In this document: in pieces, positions 25,076 to 35,381 of the stretch
Position numbering within the stretch: position 1 is the stretch's first letter
Layout of the letters: the number at the start of each line of letters is the position of its first letter
Source: Pyxidicoccus sp. MSG2
GTDB taxonomy: Bacteria > Myxococcota > Myxococcia > Myxococcales > Myxococcaceae
DNA: 64,000 bases
Assembly (NCBI RefSeq): GCF_026626705.1
Contig: NZ_JAPNKC010000001.1
Location: 7,334,001 to 7,398,000, forward strand
Direction: 5' to 3'
Notes under the pieces: generated by a model
Told to the model about the DNA's origin: nothing
The model's database searches: none
What the model saw: only the letters and a program-made list of their open reading frames with translations
Program-made: the position numbers and the translations under genes

Positions 25076-25414
25076 ATGTCTTCCGACCAGGCTCCTCCCT
25101 ATTGGGTCCTCATCTCCGTCCTGTTCAGCTCCCAGCCGCTGAGCCCCGCGCTGGCGATGACGCTGCACCAGGCCGCCTACGAGCTGCACCAGCGCGGTGA
25201 CGGGATGAAGGAGGTGGCTGGAGACATGCTGAGCGGCCGCGTCATCAACCTGCGCAAGGACGTGGCCCTGGGCGGCATCTCCGGCCCGGCCTTCGAGGCG
25301 GAAATCGACACCGAGCGCGGCTCCGGCGTCGTGCGCTTCGTCCTCACGCGGCAGGGGCTGGAGATGATGAAACAACAGCCCGCCGAGCCGCCCCGGCCGA
25401 AGTACCTCAACTAG
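25076..25414 (+). CDS. small conserved-looking protein, unknown
   Basis: 112 residues (MSSDQAPPYWVLISVLFSSQ and onward), cytoplasmic, with a mixed alpha/beta pattern: a helix with LAMTLHQAAYELHQRGDGMK and strands GRVINLRKDVALGG, GVVRFVLTRQGLEMM. I do not recognise the family. The frame has normal codon bias and a GGATGGAGGCGCG stretch supplies a ribosome binding site. It is downstream of the radical SAM gene on the same strand (53 bp), possibly co-transcribed. Confidence 0.6.
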   Translation: MSSDQAPPYWVLISVLFSSQPLSPALAMTLHQAAYELHQRGDGMKEVAGDMLSGRVINLRKDVALGGISGPAFEAEIDTERGSGVVRFVLTRQGLEMMKQQPAEPPRPKYLN

Positions 25415-25504
25415 GCCAGCGGGGGCCCGTCAGGCGGGCTGCTCCCTCAAGCGCAGCGCGGGCATTCCCCTGGACCCGGCGAAGCAGAAGGACCCCGAGG
25501 AAGC

Positions 25505-25921
25505 TCAGGTGTCGAGGCTGATCTTGTTCTTGTTGCCCATGTGGATGATGGAGTTGCCCAGCGTCGCGGCGGAGAGCGCGGCCAGGTCCATCAGGGCCTG
25601 CTCCTGCTTCGCCTGCTCCGAACCCGGCGCGGCGGTGCCACCCTGTGCCTGTCCCGGGGTGCCCTCCTGGGTGACGGGCCCGCGGCCCACGGCCGAGAGG
25701 TAGGAGTTCATCAGCCCGCTGTGCGGCGCGCTGCCCACCGACGCCAGCGCCGAGGCCACCACCGCGCCACCGGACGTCATCAGCGGGTCGCCCGGACGGT
25801 TGGCCGGTGCCGCCGCGGCGCCCTGGAGGAGCGAGCCGAAGCCCGTGCGGGAAGCGCCGCTGCTGGCCGGGGTGGTGGGCTGCTGCACCCGGGGACCCGT
25901 GAAGGAGTTGATGCGGTTCAT
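25505..25921 (-). CDS. Ala/Ser/Gly-rich small protein, unknown
   Basis: 138 residues starting MNRINSFTGPRVQQPTTPAS. The first 100 residues are low-complexity and probably disordered; the C-terminus has a helix-like segment (AKQEQALMDLAALSAATLGN followed by SIIHMGNKNKISLDT). No signal peptide or membrane helix. Family not recognised. GGAG lies eight bases before the ATG. It converges with the small gene ending at 25414 and is separated by 180 bp from the end of aceA. The conserved-looking C-terminus makes a real gene likely. Confidence 0.55.
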   Translation of the reverse strand: MNRINSFTGPRVQQPTTPASSGASRTGFGSLLQGAAAAPANRPGDPLMTSGGAVVASALASVGSAPHSGLMNSYLSAVGRGPVTQEGTPGQAQGGTAAPGSEQAKQEQALMDLAALSAATLGNSIIHMGNKNKISLDT

Positions 25922-26102
25922 GGCGGCTCCGTCGCGGCCCGGATGACGCGCACCTCGCGCGCTTCAGGCCTCTGATCCGCATTATCGCCGGAACCGGCCG
26001 GAAGTTGCGTCCCCCCGAAAAAGCCCGAAGGCCGCGGACTTACGGGCGCACTGCCCGTCCGTCCACGGCCCTGGGTGAAGCTTCAGGACTTGCGGCGCGC
26101 GA

Positions 26103-27389
<1,287 letters not shown>

Positions 27390-27437
27390 CGCAGGCTCCT
27401 CGCTACAGTTGAAGTGGTTGAAAAATGTGCTGCGGGT

Positions 27438-29063
27438 TCAGACCTGCGCGTCCAGGGCCTCGTAGGCCGGCAGGGTGAGGAAGTCCTCGAAGGCGGGTGC
27501 GGTGGACAGCTGCTCGAAGAGGGCGCGGGCGCGCTCCAGGTGGGCGGCGCCGTAGCGCTCCTTCGCGCCCTCCTGGTCGATGCGGGCCATCTCCTCGCCG
27601 AGCAGGGTGCGGAACAGCGCTCCCGTCACCTTGCGGCCGTCGTCCAGCGAGGCGCCGTGGTGAATCCACTGCCACACCTGGGCGCGGGAGATTTCCGCGG
27701 TGGCCGCGTCCTCCATCAGGTTGTAGAGCGGCACGCAGCCCAGGCCGCCCAGCCACGCGGCGGTGTACTGGATGCCGACGCGGATGTTGTGGCGCAGGCC
27801 GTCCTCGGTGCGCGTGCCGGACGGCACCTTGAGCAGCTCCGCCTCGCCGATGCGCACGTCCTCGCGCTTGTTGGCGATTTGATTCGCGCCCTTCATGTGC
27901 GCGTCGAAGATGTCCTTCGCCACCGGGACGAGGCCGGGGTGGGCCACCCACGTGCCGTCGTGGCCGTTCTTCACCTCGCGCAGCTTGTCGGTGCGGACCT
28001 TCTCCATCACCGCCTCGTTGGCGGCCGCGTCCCCCTTGATGGGGATGAAGGCCGCCATGCCGCCCATGGCGTGCACGTTGCGGCGGTGGCAGGTCTGGAT
28101 GAGCAGCTGCGAGTAGGCGTTGAGGAACGCCTTGTCCATGGTGACCTGGCCGCGGTCGGGCAGGACGACGCCGGTGTCCGACTGGAGCGTCTTGATGAAG
28201 CTGAAGATGTAGTCCCAGCGGCCGCAGTTGAGGCCGGCGGAGTGCTCGCGCAGCTCGTAGAGGATTTCGTCCATCTCGAACGCGGCGGGCAGCGTCTCGA
28301 TGAGGACGGTGGCCTTGATGGTGCCGCGCGGGATGTCGAGCTCCGACTGGGCCAGGTGGAACACGTCGTTCCACAGCCGGGCCTCCAGGTGGCTCTGCAT
28401 CTTCGGCAGGTAGAAATACGGGCCGGTGCCGCGTGCGAGCTGCTCGCGGGCGTTGTGGAAGAAGAAGAGGGCGAAGTCGAAGAGCGAGCCGGAGATGGGC
28501 TTGCCGTCGATTTCCACGTGGCGCTCGGGCAGATGCCAGCCGCGGGGGCGCACGAAGAGGACGGCCGTCTTCGGGTGGAGGGCGTAGTGCTTGCCGCCCT
28601 CGGCGGTGAAGTCGATGGTGCGGCGGACGGCGTCGCGCAGGTTGAACTGCCCGCGCACCACGTTGTCCCAGGTGGGGCTGTTGGCGTCCTCGAAGTCCGC
28701 CATGAAGACATTGGCGCCCGAGTTGAGCGCGTTGATGATCATCTTCCGGTCCACCGGGCCGGTGATTTCCACGCGGCGGTCCTGGAGGTCCGCGGGCAGG
28801 GGCGCCACCGTCCAGTTGCCCTCACGGATGGCTTTCGTCTCCGCCAGGAAGTGGGGCCGCTCGCCCTTGCGCCACGCCTGCTGCACCACCTTGCGGCGCT
28901 CCAGCAGGGCCTCACGGCGCTCCCCGAAGGTCCGCACCAGCTTCGCGACGAACTCCATCGCCTGGGGGGTGAGCACCTCGGCGTAGTCGGGGTGCCACGG
29001 ACCCTTCACCACCACCCCCGCGCCGAAGGACGGGGTCTTGTTCGAAGGGGTTGCCGCGCTCAT
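27438..29063 (-). CDS. aceB: malate synthase A
   Basis: 541 residues, typical of malate synthase A. Condenses glyoxylate with acetyl-CoA to malate, completing the glyoxylate shunt. Recognisable segments: FMADFEDANSPTWDNVVRGQ, RPRGWHLPERHVEIDG, ATVLIETLPAAFEMDEILYE, LNCGRWDYIFSFIKT, PLYNLMEDAATAEISRAQVW and a C-terminal LSTAPAFEDFLTLPAYEAL. The TLPAAFEMDEI glutamate and the GRWDYIFS region are the metal/active-site parts. GGAG precedes the ATG at a good distance. First gene of the aceB-aceA operon; the 280-bp upstream spacer carries inverted and direct repeats that may be regulatory. Confidence 0.97.
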   Translation of the reverse strand: MSAATPSNKTPSFGAGVVVKGPWHPDYAEVLTPQAMEFVAKLVRTFGERREALLERRKVVQQAWRKGERPHFLAETKAIREGNWTVAPLPADLQDRRVEITGPVDRKMIINALNSGANVFMADFEDANSPTWDNVVRGQFNLRDAVRRTIDFTAEGGKHYALHPKTAVLFVRPRGWHLPERHVEIDGKPISGSLFDFALFFFHNAREQLARGTGPYFYLPKMQSHLEARLWNDVFHLAQSELDIPRGTIKATVLIETLPAAFEMDEILYELREHSAGLNCGRWDYIFSFIKTLQSDTGVVLPDRGQVTMDKAFLNAYSQLLIQTCHRRNVHAMGGMAAFIPIKGDAAANEAVMEKVRTDKLREVKNGHDGTWVAHPGLVPVAKDIFDAHMKGANQIANKREDVRIGEAELLKVPSGTRTEDGLRHNIRVGIQYTAAWLGGLGCVPLYNLMEDAATAEISRAQVWQWIHHGASLDDGRKVTGALFRTLLGEEMARIDQEGAKERYGAAHLERARALFEQLSTAPAFEDFLTLPAYEALDAQV

Positions 29064-29171
29064 CCGGACTCCTTGGCCTGATGCGTTGTAAATCGCTCCG
29101 ACGGTTCCGAAAATGGATCCTCAGAGTGAGGAATGGAAGTGTTGGTGAAGTTGTGCCTGCTTGCCTGTAAT

Positions 29172-29205
29172 CCTGTCAACAGGTAGCCGATTAAATCTGT
29201 AAATC
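29172..29205. promoter_or_regulatory. AT-rich repeats upstream of aceB, candidate regulator site
   Basis: Contains CCTGT-ca-ACAGG (29172-29183, 5-bp inverted repeat) and GATTAAATCTGTAAATC (29189-29205, with GATT/AATC ends and the direct repeat AAATC at an 8-bp spacing). The AT-rich stretch stands out from its surroundings, 110-140 bp before the aceB start. Regulatory role is inferred. Confidence 0.35.
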
Positions 29206-29345
29206 AACAAACGGGCAGCGCTGGGGTGCTGGTGACCCACCTGCGGCGAGGAGGTGCCGGGCGGGCGCAATCGGAAGCGCCGACTTCCGTAGGTAGGGAC
29301 GAGGGCTGCTGACGCCAAGGGCGGCCCGTCAGGGAGTGACACACC

Positions 29346-29696
29346 ATGGACGCCATGAAGCGCTGCACGGCCTGTGTGGAGGAGATGAGGGTGGAGGCCA
29401 CGAAGTGCCCGCACTGCGGGACGCGGACGGAGCCGATGCACCGCGGGGTCGAGGGACGGACGCTGTCCGGCGTGTGCGGAGCGCTGGCGCGTCAGTTCAA
29501 CCTGGACCCGGCGTTGGTGCGCGTGGCCTTCCTCGTCTCGCTCCTGATGTCCTTCGGGACGACGATGCTCGTGTACCTGCTGCTCTGGGCCTTCACGCCT
29601 TCGTCCGCGCTGGGCAAGGCCCCCTTGCAGAGCACCGTGGACTGGCTCGGCAACCTGGGGAACTCCGACGAGCCGCGCGTCGAGACGCGCGTGTAG
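29346..29696 (+). CDS. PspC-domain protein with N-terminal zinc ribbon
   Basis: 116 residues. Zinc ribbon from Cys7, Cys10, Cys21 and Cys24 (KRCTACVEEM ... ATKCPHCGT), then a PspC domain: GVEGRTLSGVCGALARQFNL, DPALVRVAFLVSLLMSFGTT and a membrane helix MLVYLLLWAFTPS. The C-terminus is a short polar tail. PspC proteins are inner-membrane sensors of envelope stress in Gram-negatives, but here there are no psp operon genes nearby. Divergent from aceB. Met4 is an alternative start. Confidence 0.88.
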   Translation: MDAMKRCTACVEEMRVEATKCPHCGTRTEPMHRGVEGRTLSGVCGALARQFNLDPALVRVAFLVSLLMSFGTTMLVYLLLWAFTPSSALGKAPLQSTVDWLGNLGNSDEPRVETRV

Positions 29697-29794
29697 TTGG
29701 CTCCATCCTTCGGCCGGGGCCGAAACGTCGGCCCGGGCCGCGCCCGTAGAACCTCCTCACCGCCGGAAGCTGCCGGCGGTGGGAGGAGCCCTGG

Positions 29795-30940
29795 ATGTCG
29801 TTCCCGAAAGACGCGCTCGCCGCGCCGACGCACCCGGACCCGTATTCCTTCTACGCGGACCTCGTCGCGCGCAGGCCCTTCTCCTGGGATGAGCCGTCGC
29901 GGATGTGGATTGCGTCGAGCGCCCGAGCGGTGGGCGCCGTCCTCACGCATCCCGCCTGCCGTGTTCGTCCCGCAACAGAGCCGGTGCCGCGAGCGCTCGG
30001 TCCCGGGGCCGCGGCGGTGTTCGGGCACCTGGTCCGAATGAGCGACGGCCCTGCCCATTGTCCGATGAAGCAGGCCGTGTCCTCCTTCCTCGGTGGCTTC
30101 GGGGAGCGGCAGGTGCGGGAGGAGGCGCGGCGGCGGACGCGCCTGCTCGGGGGGCCCGAGCGGCTGCACATGCTTCCATTCCAATTGCCGGTGTCCGTGA
30201 TGGGGCGCCTGCTCGGGCTCTCCGAGGACGTGCTCCCCCAGGTTGCCGCATGGACGGGGGACTTCGTCCGCGCCCTTGCTCCGGGGGCGGACGTGGAGCG
30301 GCTCGAAGCGGGCGAGCGGGCCGCACGCGGGTTGCTGGAGGTATTCCGCGTCGCGCTCGCTTCGGACGTCGCGGGGCCGCTGGCCCTCTTCGCCCGAGGG
30401 GCCGAGCGCTTCGGAGCCCAGGGGCGGGAAGTGCTGCTGGCCAACGCCATCGGGTTGCTGTCGCAGACGCATGACGCGACGGCGGGGCTGCTGGGCAACA
30501 CGGTCCTCGCGCTGCTCGGGCAGCCGTCCCTGCGCGAGCGCCTCGAGCACCTGCCCCACATCCTGGACGAGGTGCTCCGGCATGACGCGCCCGTGCAGAA
30601 CACGCGGCGCTTCCTCGCGGAGGACGCCGTCATCGAAGGGCAGCGCCTGTCCGCGGGCGACACCGTCCTCGTCGTCCTGGCCGCCGCCAACAGAGACCCT
30701 GCCCTCAATGAGGACCCGCACCGGTTCGACGTCGACAGGAGGGCGCGGCGCTCCTTCACCTTCGGCGCGGGCGTGCACGCCTGCCCCGGTGAGGCGCTGG
30801 TGAAGTGGATGGCCCGGGGCGCCCTCGAGGAGTTGCTCACGGACGACTCCGGACTCCTTCGCGTCGCCGCGCGCGGCGTGTCCTACGTGCCCTCGGTAAA
30901 TGGGCGCATCCCCCTCTTCTCCCGCGAGGCCCGCTCATGA
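29795..30940 (+). CDS. cytochrome P450
   Basis: 381 residues. Heme-binding loop FTFGAGVHACPGEAL with the thiolate Cys330, and the ExxR motif EVLR (Glu259, Arg262). The I-helix reads LLSQTHDATAGLLGN: Asp227 is present, but the position normally occupied by the proton-relay Thr is Ala228, with Thr229 one place later. The N-terminus lacks a membrane anchor, so it is a soluble bacterial class I P450 needing separate redox partners, none of which is adjacent. Its stop overlaps the start of an ABM-domain monooxygenase gene (ATGA), so the two are a coupled pair, perhaps acting on a common secondary metabolite. GGGAGGAG precedes the start. Confidence 0.93.
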   Translation: MSFPKDALAAPTHPDPYSFYADLVARRPFSWDEPSRMWIASSARAVGAVLTHPACRVRPATEPVPRALGPGAAAVFGHLVRMSDGPAHCPMKQAVSSFLGGFGERQVREEARRRTRLLGGPERLHMLPFQLPVSVMGRLLGLSEDVLPQVAAWTGDFVRALAPGADVERLEAGERAARGLLEVFRVALASDVAGPLALFARGAERFGAQGREVLLANAIGLLSQTHDATAGLLGNTVLALLGQPSLRERLEHLPHILDEVLRHDAPVQNTRRFLAEDAVIEGQRLSAGDTVLVVLAAANRDPALNEDPHRFDVDRRARRSFTFGAGVHACPGEALVKWMARGALEELLTDDSGLLRVAARGVSYVPSVNGRIPLFSREARS

Positions 30941-31284
30941 TTGCCGTCATCTTCGAGGTGCGTCCCCATGCCGATGGCCGGCAGGAGTACCTGGACCTCG
31001 CGGCTGGGCTGCGGCCGCTGCTCGAAGGGGTGGACGGGTTCGTCTCCATCGAGCGCTTCCAGAGTCTGACGGACCCGGGGAAGCTCCTCTCGCTGTCGTT
31101 CTGGCGCGACGAGCAGGCCGTGGAGGCGTGGCGCCGGCTGGAGCCGCACCGGGCCGCGCAGGCGAAGGGCCGGGCCTCCGTCTTCGAGGACTACCGCCTC
31201 CGCGTCGCCGGCGTGCTCCGGGACTACGGCCTGTCCGAGCGGGCGCAGGCCCCCTCCGACAGCCGGGGTTTCCATCGCGGTTGA
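30937..31284 (+). CDS. antibiotic biosynthesis monooxygenase (ABM) domain protein
   Basis: 115 residues from the ATG overlapping the P450 stop. Dimeric alpha+beta barrel phrases: MIAVIFEVRPHADGRQEYLD, LLEGVDGFVSIERFQSL, LLSLSFWRDEQAVEAWRRLE, HRAAQAKGRASVFEDYRLRV. Family members include quinone-forming monooxygenases and heme-degrading or signalling proteins; the FWRDEQAVEAWR-H motif is the common ABM core with the conserved Trp and His. Its coupling to a P450 suggests a shared oxidative pathway. Start chosen by overlap and family N-terminus. Confidence 0.88.
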   Translation: MIAVIFEVRPHADGRQEYLDLAAGLRPLLEGVDGFVSIERFQSLTDPGKLLSLSFWRDEQAVEAWRRLEPHRAAQAKGRASVFEDYRLRVAGVLRDYGLSERAQAPSDSRGFHRG

Positions 31285-31287
31285 GGC

Positions 31288-31776
31288 TCAGGGCAGCTTC
31301 GGGCGGATGATGCGCGGCGCGTCCGGGTTGACGTCCAGGAGCCGCACGGCGTCGCCCTCGCGCACCGTGCCGCCCCGCAGCACCTTCGCGAGCTGACCGC
31401 GCCGGCCCCAGCTCTCCTTCAGGAGTCCGGGGCGCAGGGCGTCCAGCTTCCAGCACGGCACGCACGGCTCCGTCAGCTCCACCCGCACCTCGTCCCCCAG
31501 GGCCAGCCGCTGGCCCGGGGGCAGGGTGTCCAGCGGCAGCCCCTCCACCAGCACGTTCTCCTTCAGCGCGCCCACCGGGACGTCCAGCGCCGTGCGCGAG
31601 GCGTCGTCCAGCAGCAGCACCTGGCGCTTGTGCCCGAGCGCGCGCTGGGAGTGGCGGTCTCCCTCCAGGCCCCGTCCCTCGACGGCCCGGGCTTCGGGGA
31701 CGCGGAGCATGGGCGTGCCCCGCGCCTGGGCGAGCAGGAGGGCTCGGATGGTTCCGCTTGCGGTGGGAGTGCTCAC
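31288..31776 (-). CDS. MOSC-domain protein
   Basis: 162 residues from a GTG at 31776 (VSTPTASGTIRALLLAQARG). MOSC domains bind sulfur-carrying Mo-cofactor derivatives and occur in molybdenum sulfurases and in YiiM-type detoxification proteins. Visible: GRGLEGDRHSQRALG, RQVLLLDDASRTAL, LKENVLVEGLPLDTLPPGQ, LTEPCVPCWKLDALRPG with the conserved Cys, GRRGQLAKVLRGGTVREGD. The open frame extends far upstream antisense to fumC but without resemblance to anything. It is divergent from fumC (90 bp between starts) and converges with the ABM gene. Confidence 0.88.
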   Translation of the reverse strand: MSTPTASGTIRALLLAQARGTPMLRVPEARAVEGRGLEGDRHSQRALGHKRQVLLLDDASRTALDVPVGALKENVLVEGLPLDTLPPGQRLALGDEVRVELTEPCVPCWKLDALRPGLLKESWGRRGQLAKVLRGGTVREGDAVRLLDVNPDAPRIIRPKLP

Positions 31777-31866
31777 GGTACAACGGTAATCACGCCAGGG
31801 CGGCGGCTGCGAGGTCCGGCCTGTTATGCCCTGGCGCCCCGTCTTCACCTTCCGAGGAGTCCCCAC

Positions 31867-33267
31867 GTGAGCACGAAGAACGCCCGCATCGAGAAGGACA
31901 CCTTCGGCCCCATCGAGGTGCCCGCCGAGCACCTCTGGGGCGCCCAGACGCAGCGCAGCCTCCAGAACTTCGCCATCTCCACCGAGCGCATGCCCCCCGC
32001 GCTCATCCGCGCGCTCGTCCTGGTGAAGAAGGCCGCCGCGCTGGTCAACATGGAGAACGGCAGCCTGCCGCGCGAGAAGGGCGACGCCATCGTCAAGGCC
32101 GCCGACGAAGTCCTCGCCGGCAGGCATGACGGCGAGTTCCCCCTGAGCATCTGGCAGACGGGCAGCGGCACCCAGACGAACATGAACGCCAACGAGGTGC
32201 TGGCCAACCGCGCCTCGGAGTTGCTCGGCGGCGAGCGCGGTGAGGCGCGCAAGGTCCACCCCAACGACGACGTCAACAAGGGGCAGAGCTCCAACGACGT
32301 CTTCCCCACCGCGATGAGCGTGGCCGCCGCCACCGCCATCGTCGCGCAGGTCCTCCCCGAGCTGCACGCCCTCCGGGACGTGCTCGCGGAGAAGTCCCGC
32401 GCCTTCAAGGACATCGTCAAGATTGGCCGCACCCACCTCCAGGACGCGACGCCCCTCACGCTGGGCCAGGAGCTGAGCGGCTACGTGGCGCAGTTGGACC
32501 ATGCGCGCGGGCACCTCGAGATGGCCCTGCCGCACCTGTACGAACTGGCCCTGGGCGGCACCGCCGTGGGCACCGGCCTCAACGCGCCGAAGGGCTACGC
32601 CGAGCGCGTCGCGAAGGAGATTGCCCGCCTCACCGGTCACCCCTTCGTCACCGCGCCCAACAAGTTCGAGGCGCTCGCCGGCAATGACGCCCTCGTCCAC
32701 GCGCACGGCGCCCTCAAGGGCCTGGCCGCCTCGCTCTTCAAGGTCGCCAACGACGTGCGCTGGCTGTCCTCCGGGCCGCGCTCCGGCCTGGGCGAAATCA
32801 CCATTCCGGAGAACGAGCCGGGCAGCTCCATCATGCCCGGCAAGGTGAACCCCACGCAGAGCGAGGCGCTCACCATGCTGTGCGCCCAGGTCATGGGCAA
32901 CGACGTCGCCGTCTCCGTTGGCGGCGCGTCCGGCAACTTCGAGCTGAACGTCTTCAAGCCCCTCATCATCCACAACGTCCTGCAGAGCTGCCGGCTGCTG
33001 GCGGACGGCATGCGCAGCTTCCGCCTCCACTGCGCCGTGGGCATCGAGCCCAACATGCCGCGCATCCGGGAGAACCTGGAGCGCAGCCTGATGCTCGTCA
33101 CCGCGCTCAATCCGCACATCGGCTACGACAACGCCGCGAAGATTGCCAAGAAGGCCCACAAGGAGGGCAAGACGCTCAAGGAGGTCGCCGTCGAGCTGGG
33201 CCTGCTCACCTCCGAGCAGTTCGACCAGTGGGTCCGCCCGGAGGCCATGACGGGCCAGAAGGACTGA
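31867..33267 (+). CDS. fumC: fumarate hydratase class II
   Basis: 466 residues, GTG start with GAGGAG upstream. Reversibly hydrates fumarate to L-malate in the TCA cycle; the oxygen-stable class II form is a tetramer without an iron-sulfur cluster. Segments: RIEKDTFGPIEVPAEHLWGA, WQTGSGTQTNMNANEV (substrate A-site), HPNDDVNKGQSSNDVFPTAM, KIGRTHLQDATPLTLGQE with the catalytic His, GTGLNAPKGY and the signature loop GSSIMPGKVNPTQ carrying the catalytic Ser. C-terminal domain complete. A hairpin terminator follows. Confidence 0.97.
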   Translation: MSTKNARIEKDTFGPIEVPAEHLWGAQTQRSLQNFAISTERMPPALIRALVLVKKAAALVNMENGSLPREKGDAIVKAADEVLAGRHDGEFPLSIWQTGSGTQTNMNANEVLANRASELLGGERGEARKVHPNDDVNKGQSSNDVFPTAMSVAAATAIVAQVLPELHALRDVLAEKSRAFKDIVKIGRTHLQDATPLTLGQELSGYVAQLDHARGHLEMALPHLYELALGGTAVGTGLNAPKGYAERVAKEIARLTGHPFVTAPNKFEALAGNDALVHAHGALKGLAASLFKVANDVRWLSSGPRSGLGEITIPENEPGSSIMPGKVNPTQSEALTMLCAQVMGNDVAVSVGGASGNFELNVFKPLIIHNVLQSCRLLADGMRSFRLHCAVGIEPNMPRIRENLERSLMLVTALNPHIGYDNAAKIAKKAHKEGKTLKEVAVELGLLTSEQFDQWVRPEAMTGQKD

Positions 33268-33295
33268 CGCCCCCGGGCCGTGTGCGAGAAGGTGA

Positions 33296-33319
33296 GCCGG
33301 GCGCTCCGTGCCGCCCGGC
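33296..33319. terminator. hairpin after fumC
   Basis: Perfect 8-bp stem GCCGGGCG/CGCCCGGC with an 8-base loop, 29 bp beyond the fumC stop; no T-tract. Confidence 0.5.
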
Positions 33320-33461
33320 ATCCGGACTCGCAGGGCAGGGGAGCGGCCGGGAGGGCGTCCCGCGCGGCCCACACCCCGGCGGGCCCGAAGCGTGGGCCAG
33401 CGCACGCTCCAGGCAGAAGGGACGGGCGCTCGGGAACGAGGGGGATTAGGGTACTGGGGCC

Positions 33462-34067
<606 letters not shown>

Positions 34068-34082
34068 TCCCTGGCGACGCCT

Positions 34083-34106
34083 CCGCCCGCTCCGGCGAGC
34101 GGGCGG
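34083..34106. terminator. hairpin after clpP
   Basis: Perfect 10-bp stem CCGCCCGCTC/GAGCGGGCGG with CGGC loop, 15 bp past the clpP stop. Confidence 0.6.
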
Positions 34107-34327
34107 CCTGATGGACCGGGAGCGCTCCAGGCGAGAGGGTGCCGACCGCTTCCGGCCGTACGTATCTTCTGACGCGTGGCCGTGCGCTTCCGGGTCCGGC
34201 GCCTGGAATTCCCGCCGGCCGCTGGCGCAGGCTCCGCGCTGGTGGCCCTGGCAGGCGCAGGTTCTGCGCGACGTCTCCGCACGCTCCCTTGGCTGCGCAT
34301 GGCATGGCGCATGCTCAAGCTTCAGGC

Positions 34328-34753
34328 ATGCCCCCACGTCGCCTCCTACTCGCCTTCGGCTCCCTCGTGCCCGCCTTCATGGCCGGGCTCGCCTGCGCCA
34401 CGTCGCCCACCGGCAGGCCGCCCGAGCCTCCCTCGGCATATCCCATCCAGCTGGAGCTCGGGCAGCGGGACGTCATCCAGGCGGGGGAGGAATACGCCCG
34501 GAACAACAGCTTCCTGTTGGCCGAGGCCGACCGCGACGCGGTGGAGCTGCGCCCCAACTACTGGCGCATCCGCTTCGCGCTGGCGGACAAGCCCGGACGC
34601 GGACTGGAATTGGAGTTCGACGAGCTGGCACGCCAGGTGACGCGCGTGCAGGAAATCGAAATCATTCCGGGCGAGCTTCCCAGGCCGGCCGAGGGCGGGA
34701 GCGGGCTCGGCGTGCCCGGCGCGAGCCAGGGCCGAGGGGTGCCGCCTCCCTGA
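34328..34753 (+). CDS. small lipoprotein, unknown
   Basis: 141 residues from ATG 34328; the frame is open upstream but only from here does it start with a signal (MPPRRLLLAFGSLVPAFMAG followed by LAC, lipidated Cys23). The mature part has a compact region, YPIQLELGQRDVIQAGEEYA and FLLAEADRDAVELRPNYWRI to ELEFDELARQVTRVQEIEII, with alternating strands and a helix, then a Gly/Pro tail. Family not recognised. Envelope location is inferred from the lipobox. It converges with the PNPOx-like gene. Confidence 0.65.
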   Translation: MPPRRLLLAFGSLVPAFMAGLACATSPTGRPPEPPSAYPIQLELGQRDVIQAGEEYARNNSFLLAEADRDAVELRPNYWRIRFALADKPGRGLELEFDELARQVTRVQEIEIIPGELPRPAEGGSGLGVPGASQGRGVPPP

Positions 34754-34755
34754 GG

Positions 34756-35316
34756 TCAGGCGTTCTCGTCGAGGAGGCCGGTCGGCAGCCCGTCGAGGCT
34801 GCGGACGTTCTTCTGGCGCCGGTAGGTGTCGAGGCCCTCTGGTCCCTTGGCCTCGGCCCACTTCGTGAGCGTGGGGCGCTCACCTTCGAACGCGTAGAGC
34901 GGCACGGCATAGCCGCACGAGGTCTGCACCAGCTCGAGGTCGAGCAGGATGATCTGCCGCGCGCCGAGCGGCTCCTCGCCGCCGAAGTGGGCGGTGAGCA
35001 CGCGCGTGTAGTCGGGGCCGCCACGACGGAGGGTCCGGCCGCGCCCGTAGAGGCGCAGAATCATGGGTGGCCCCTCGAAGGCGCAGAACATGAGGGTCAG
35101 CCTCCCGTCCGCGAGCAGGTGCGCGGCCGTCTCGTTGCCGCTGCCGGTGAGGTCGAGCCAGGCGACCGTCTTCTCGTCGAGCACGCGGAGCGAGTCGAGC
35201 CCCTTGGGTGAGAGATTCACGTGCCCGGTGGACGCGGCGGACGCGGTGAAGAACAGCCGCTGACGCTGGATGAACTCACGGTGGGCGGGCTCGAGCTGGG
35301 GGAACTGCCTGGCCAT
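34756..35316 (-). CDS. pyridoxamine 5'-phosphate oxidase-like flavin-binding protein
   Basis: 186 residues with a split-barrel flavin-binding pattern: FIQRQRLFFTASAASTGHVN, LSPKGLDSLRVLDEKTVAWL, LTGSGNETAAHLLADGRLTL, MFCAFEGPPMILRLYGRGR. The phrase HVNLSPKG...D is typical of the PNPOx-like group of FMN or F420 binding proteins with unknown substrates rather than true PdxH. The C-terminus contains SCGYAVPLYAFEGERPTL, a conserved piece of this subgroup. Cytoplasmic, single gene with GGAGG upstream. It lies three bases from the end of the convergent lipoprotein gene. Confidence 0.87.
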   Translation of the reverse strand: MARQFPQLEPAHREFIQRQRLFFTASAASTGHVNLSPKGLDSLRVLDEKTVAWLDLTGSGNETAAHLLADGRLTLMFCAFEGPPMILRLYGRGRTLRRGGPDYTRVLTAHFGGEEPLGARQIILLDLELVQTSCGYAVPLYAFEGERPTLTKWAEAKGPEGLDTYRRQKNVRSLDGLPTGLLDENA

Positions 35317-35381
35317 GCGGTGGACCTCCTCCCGCAGGGTAGTCCCTTTGGCCTCCCCCGGCCGTGTGGGTGTGCGGCGGC

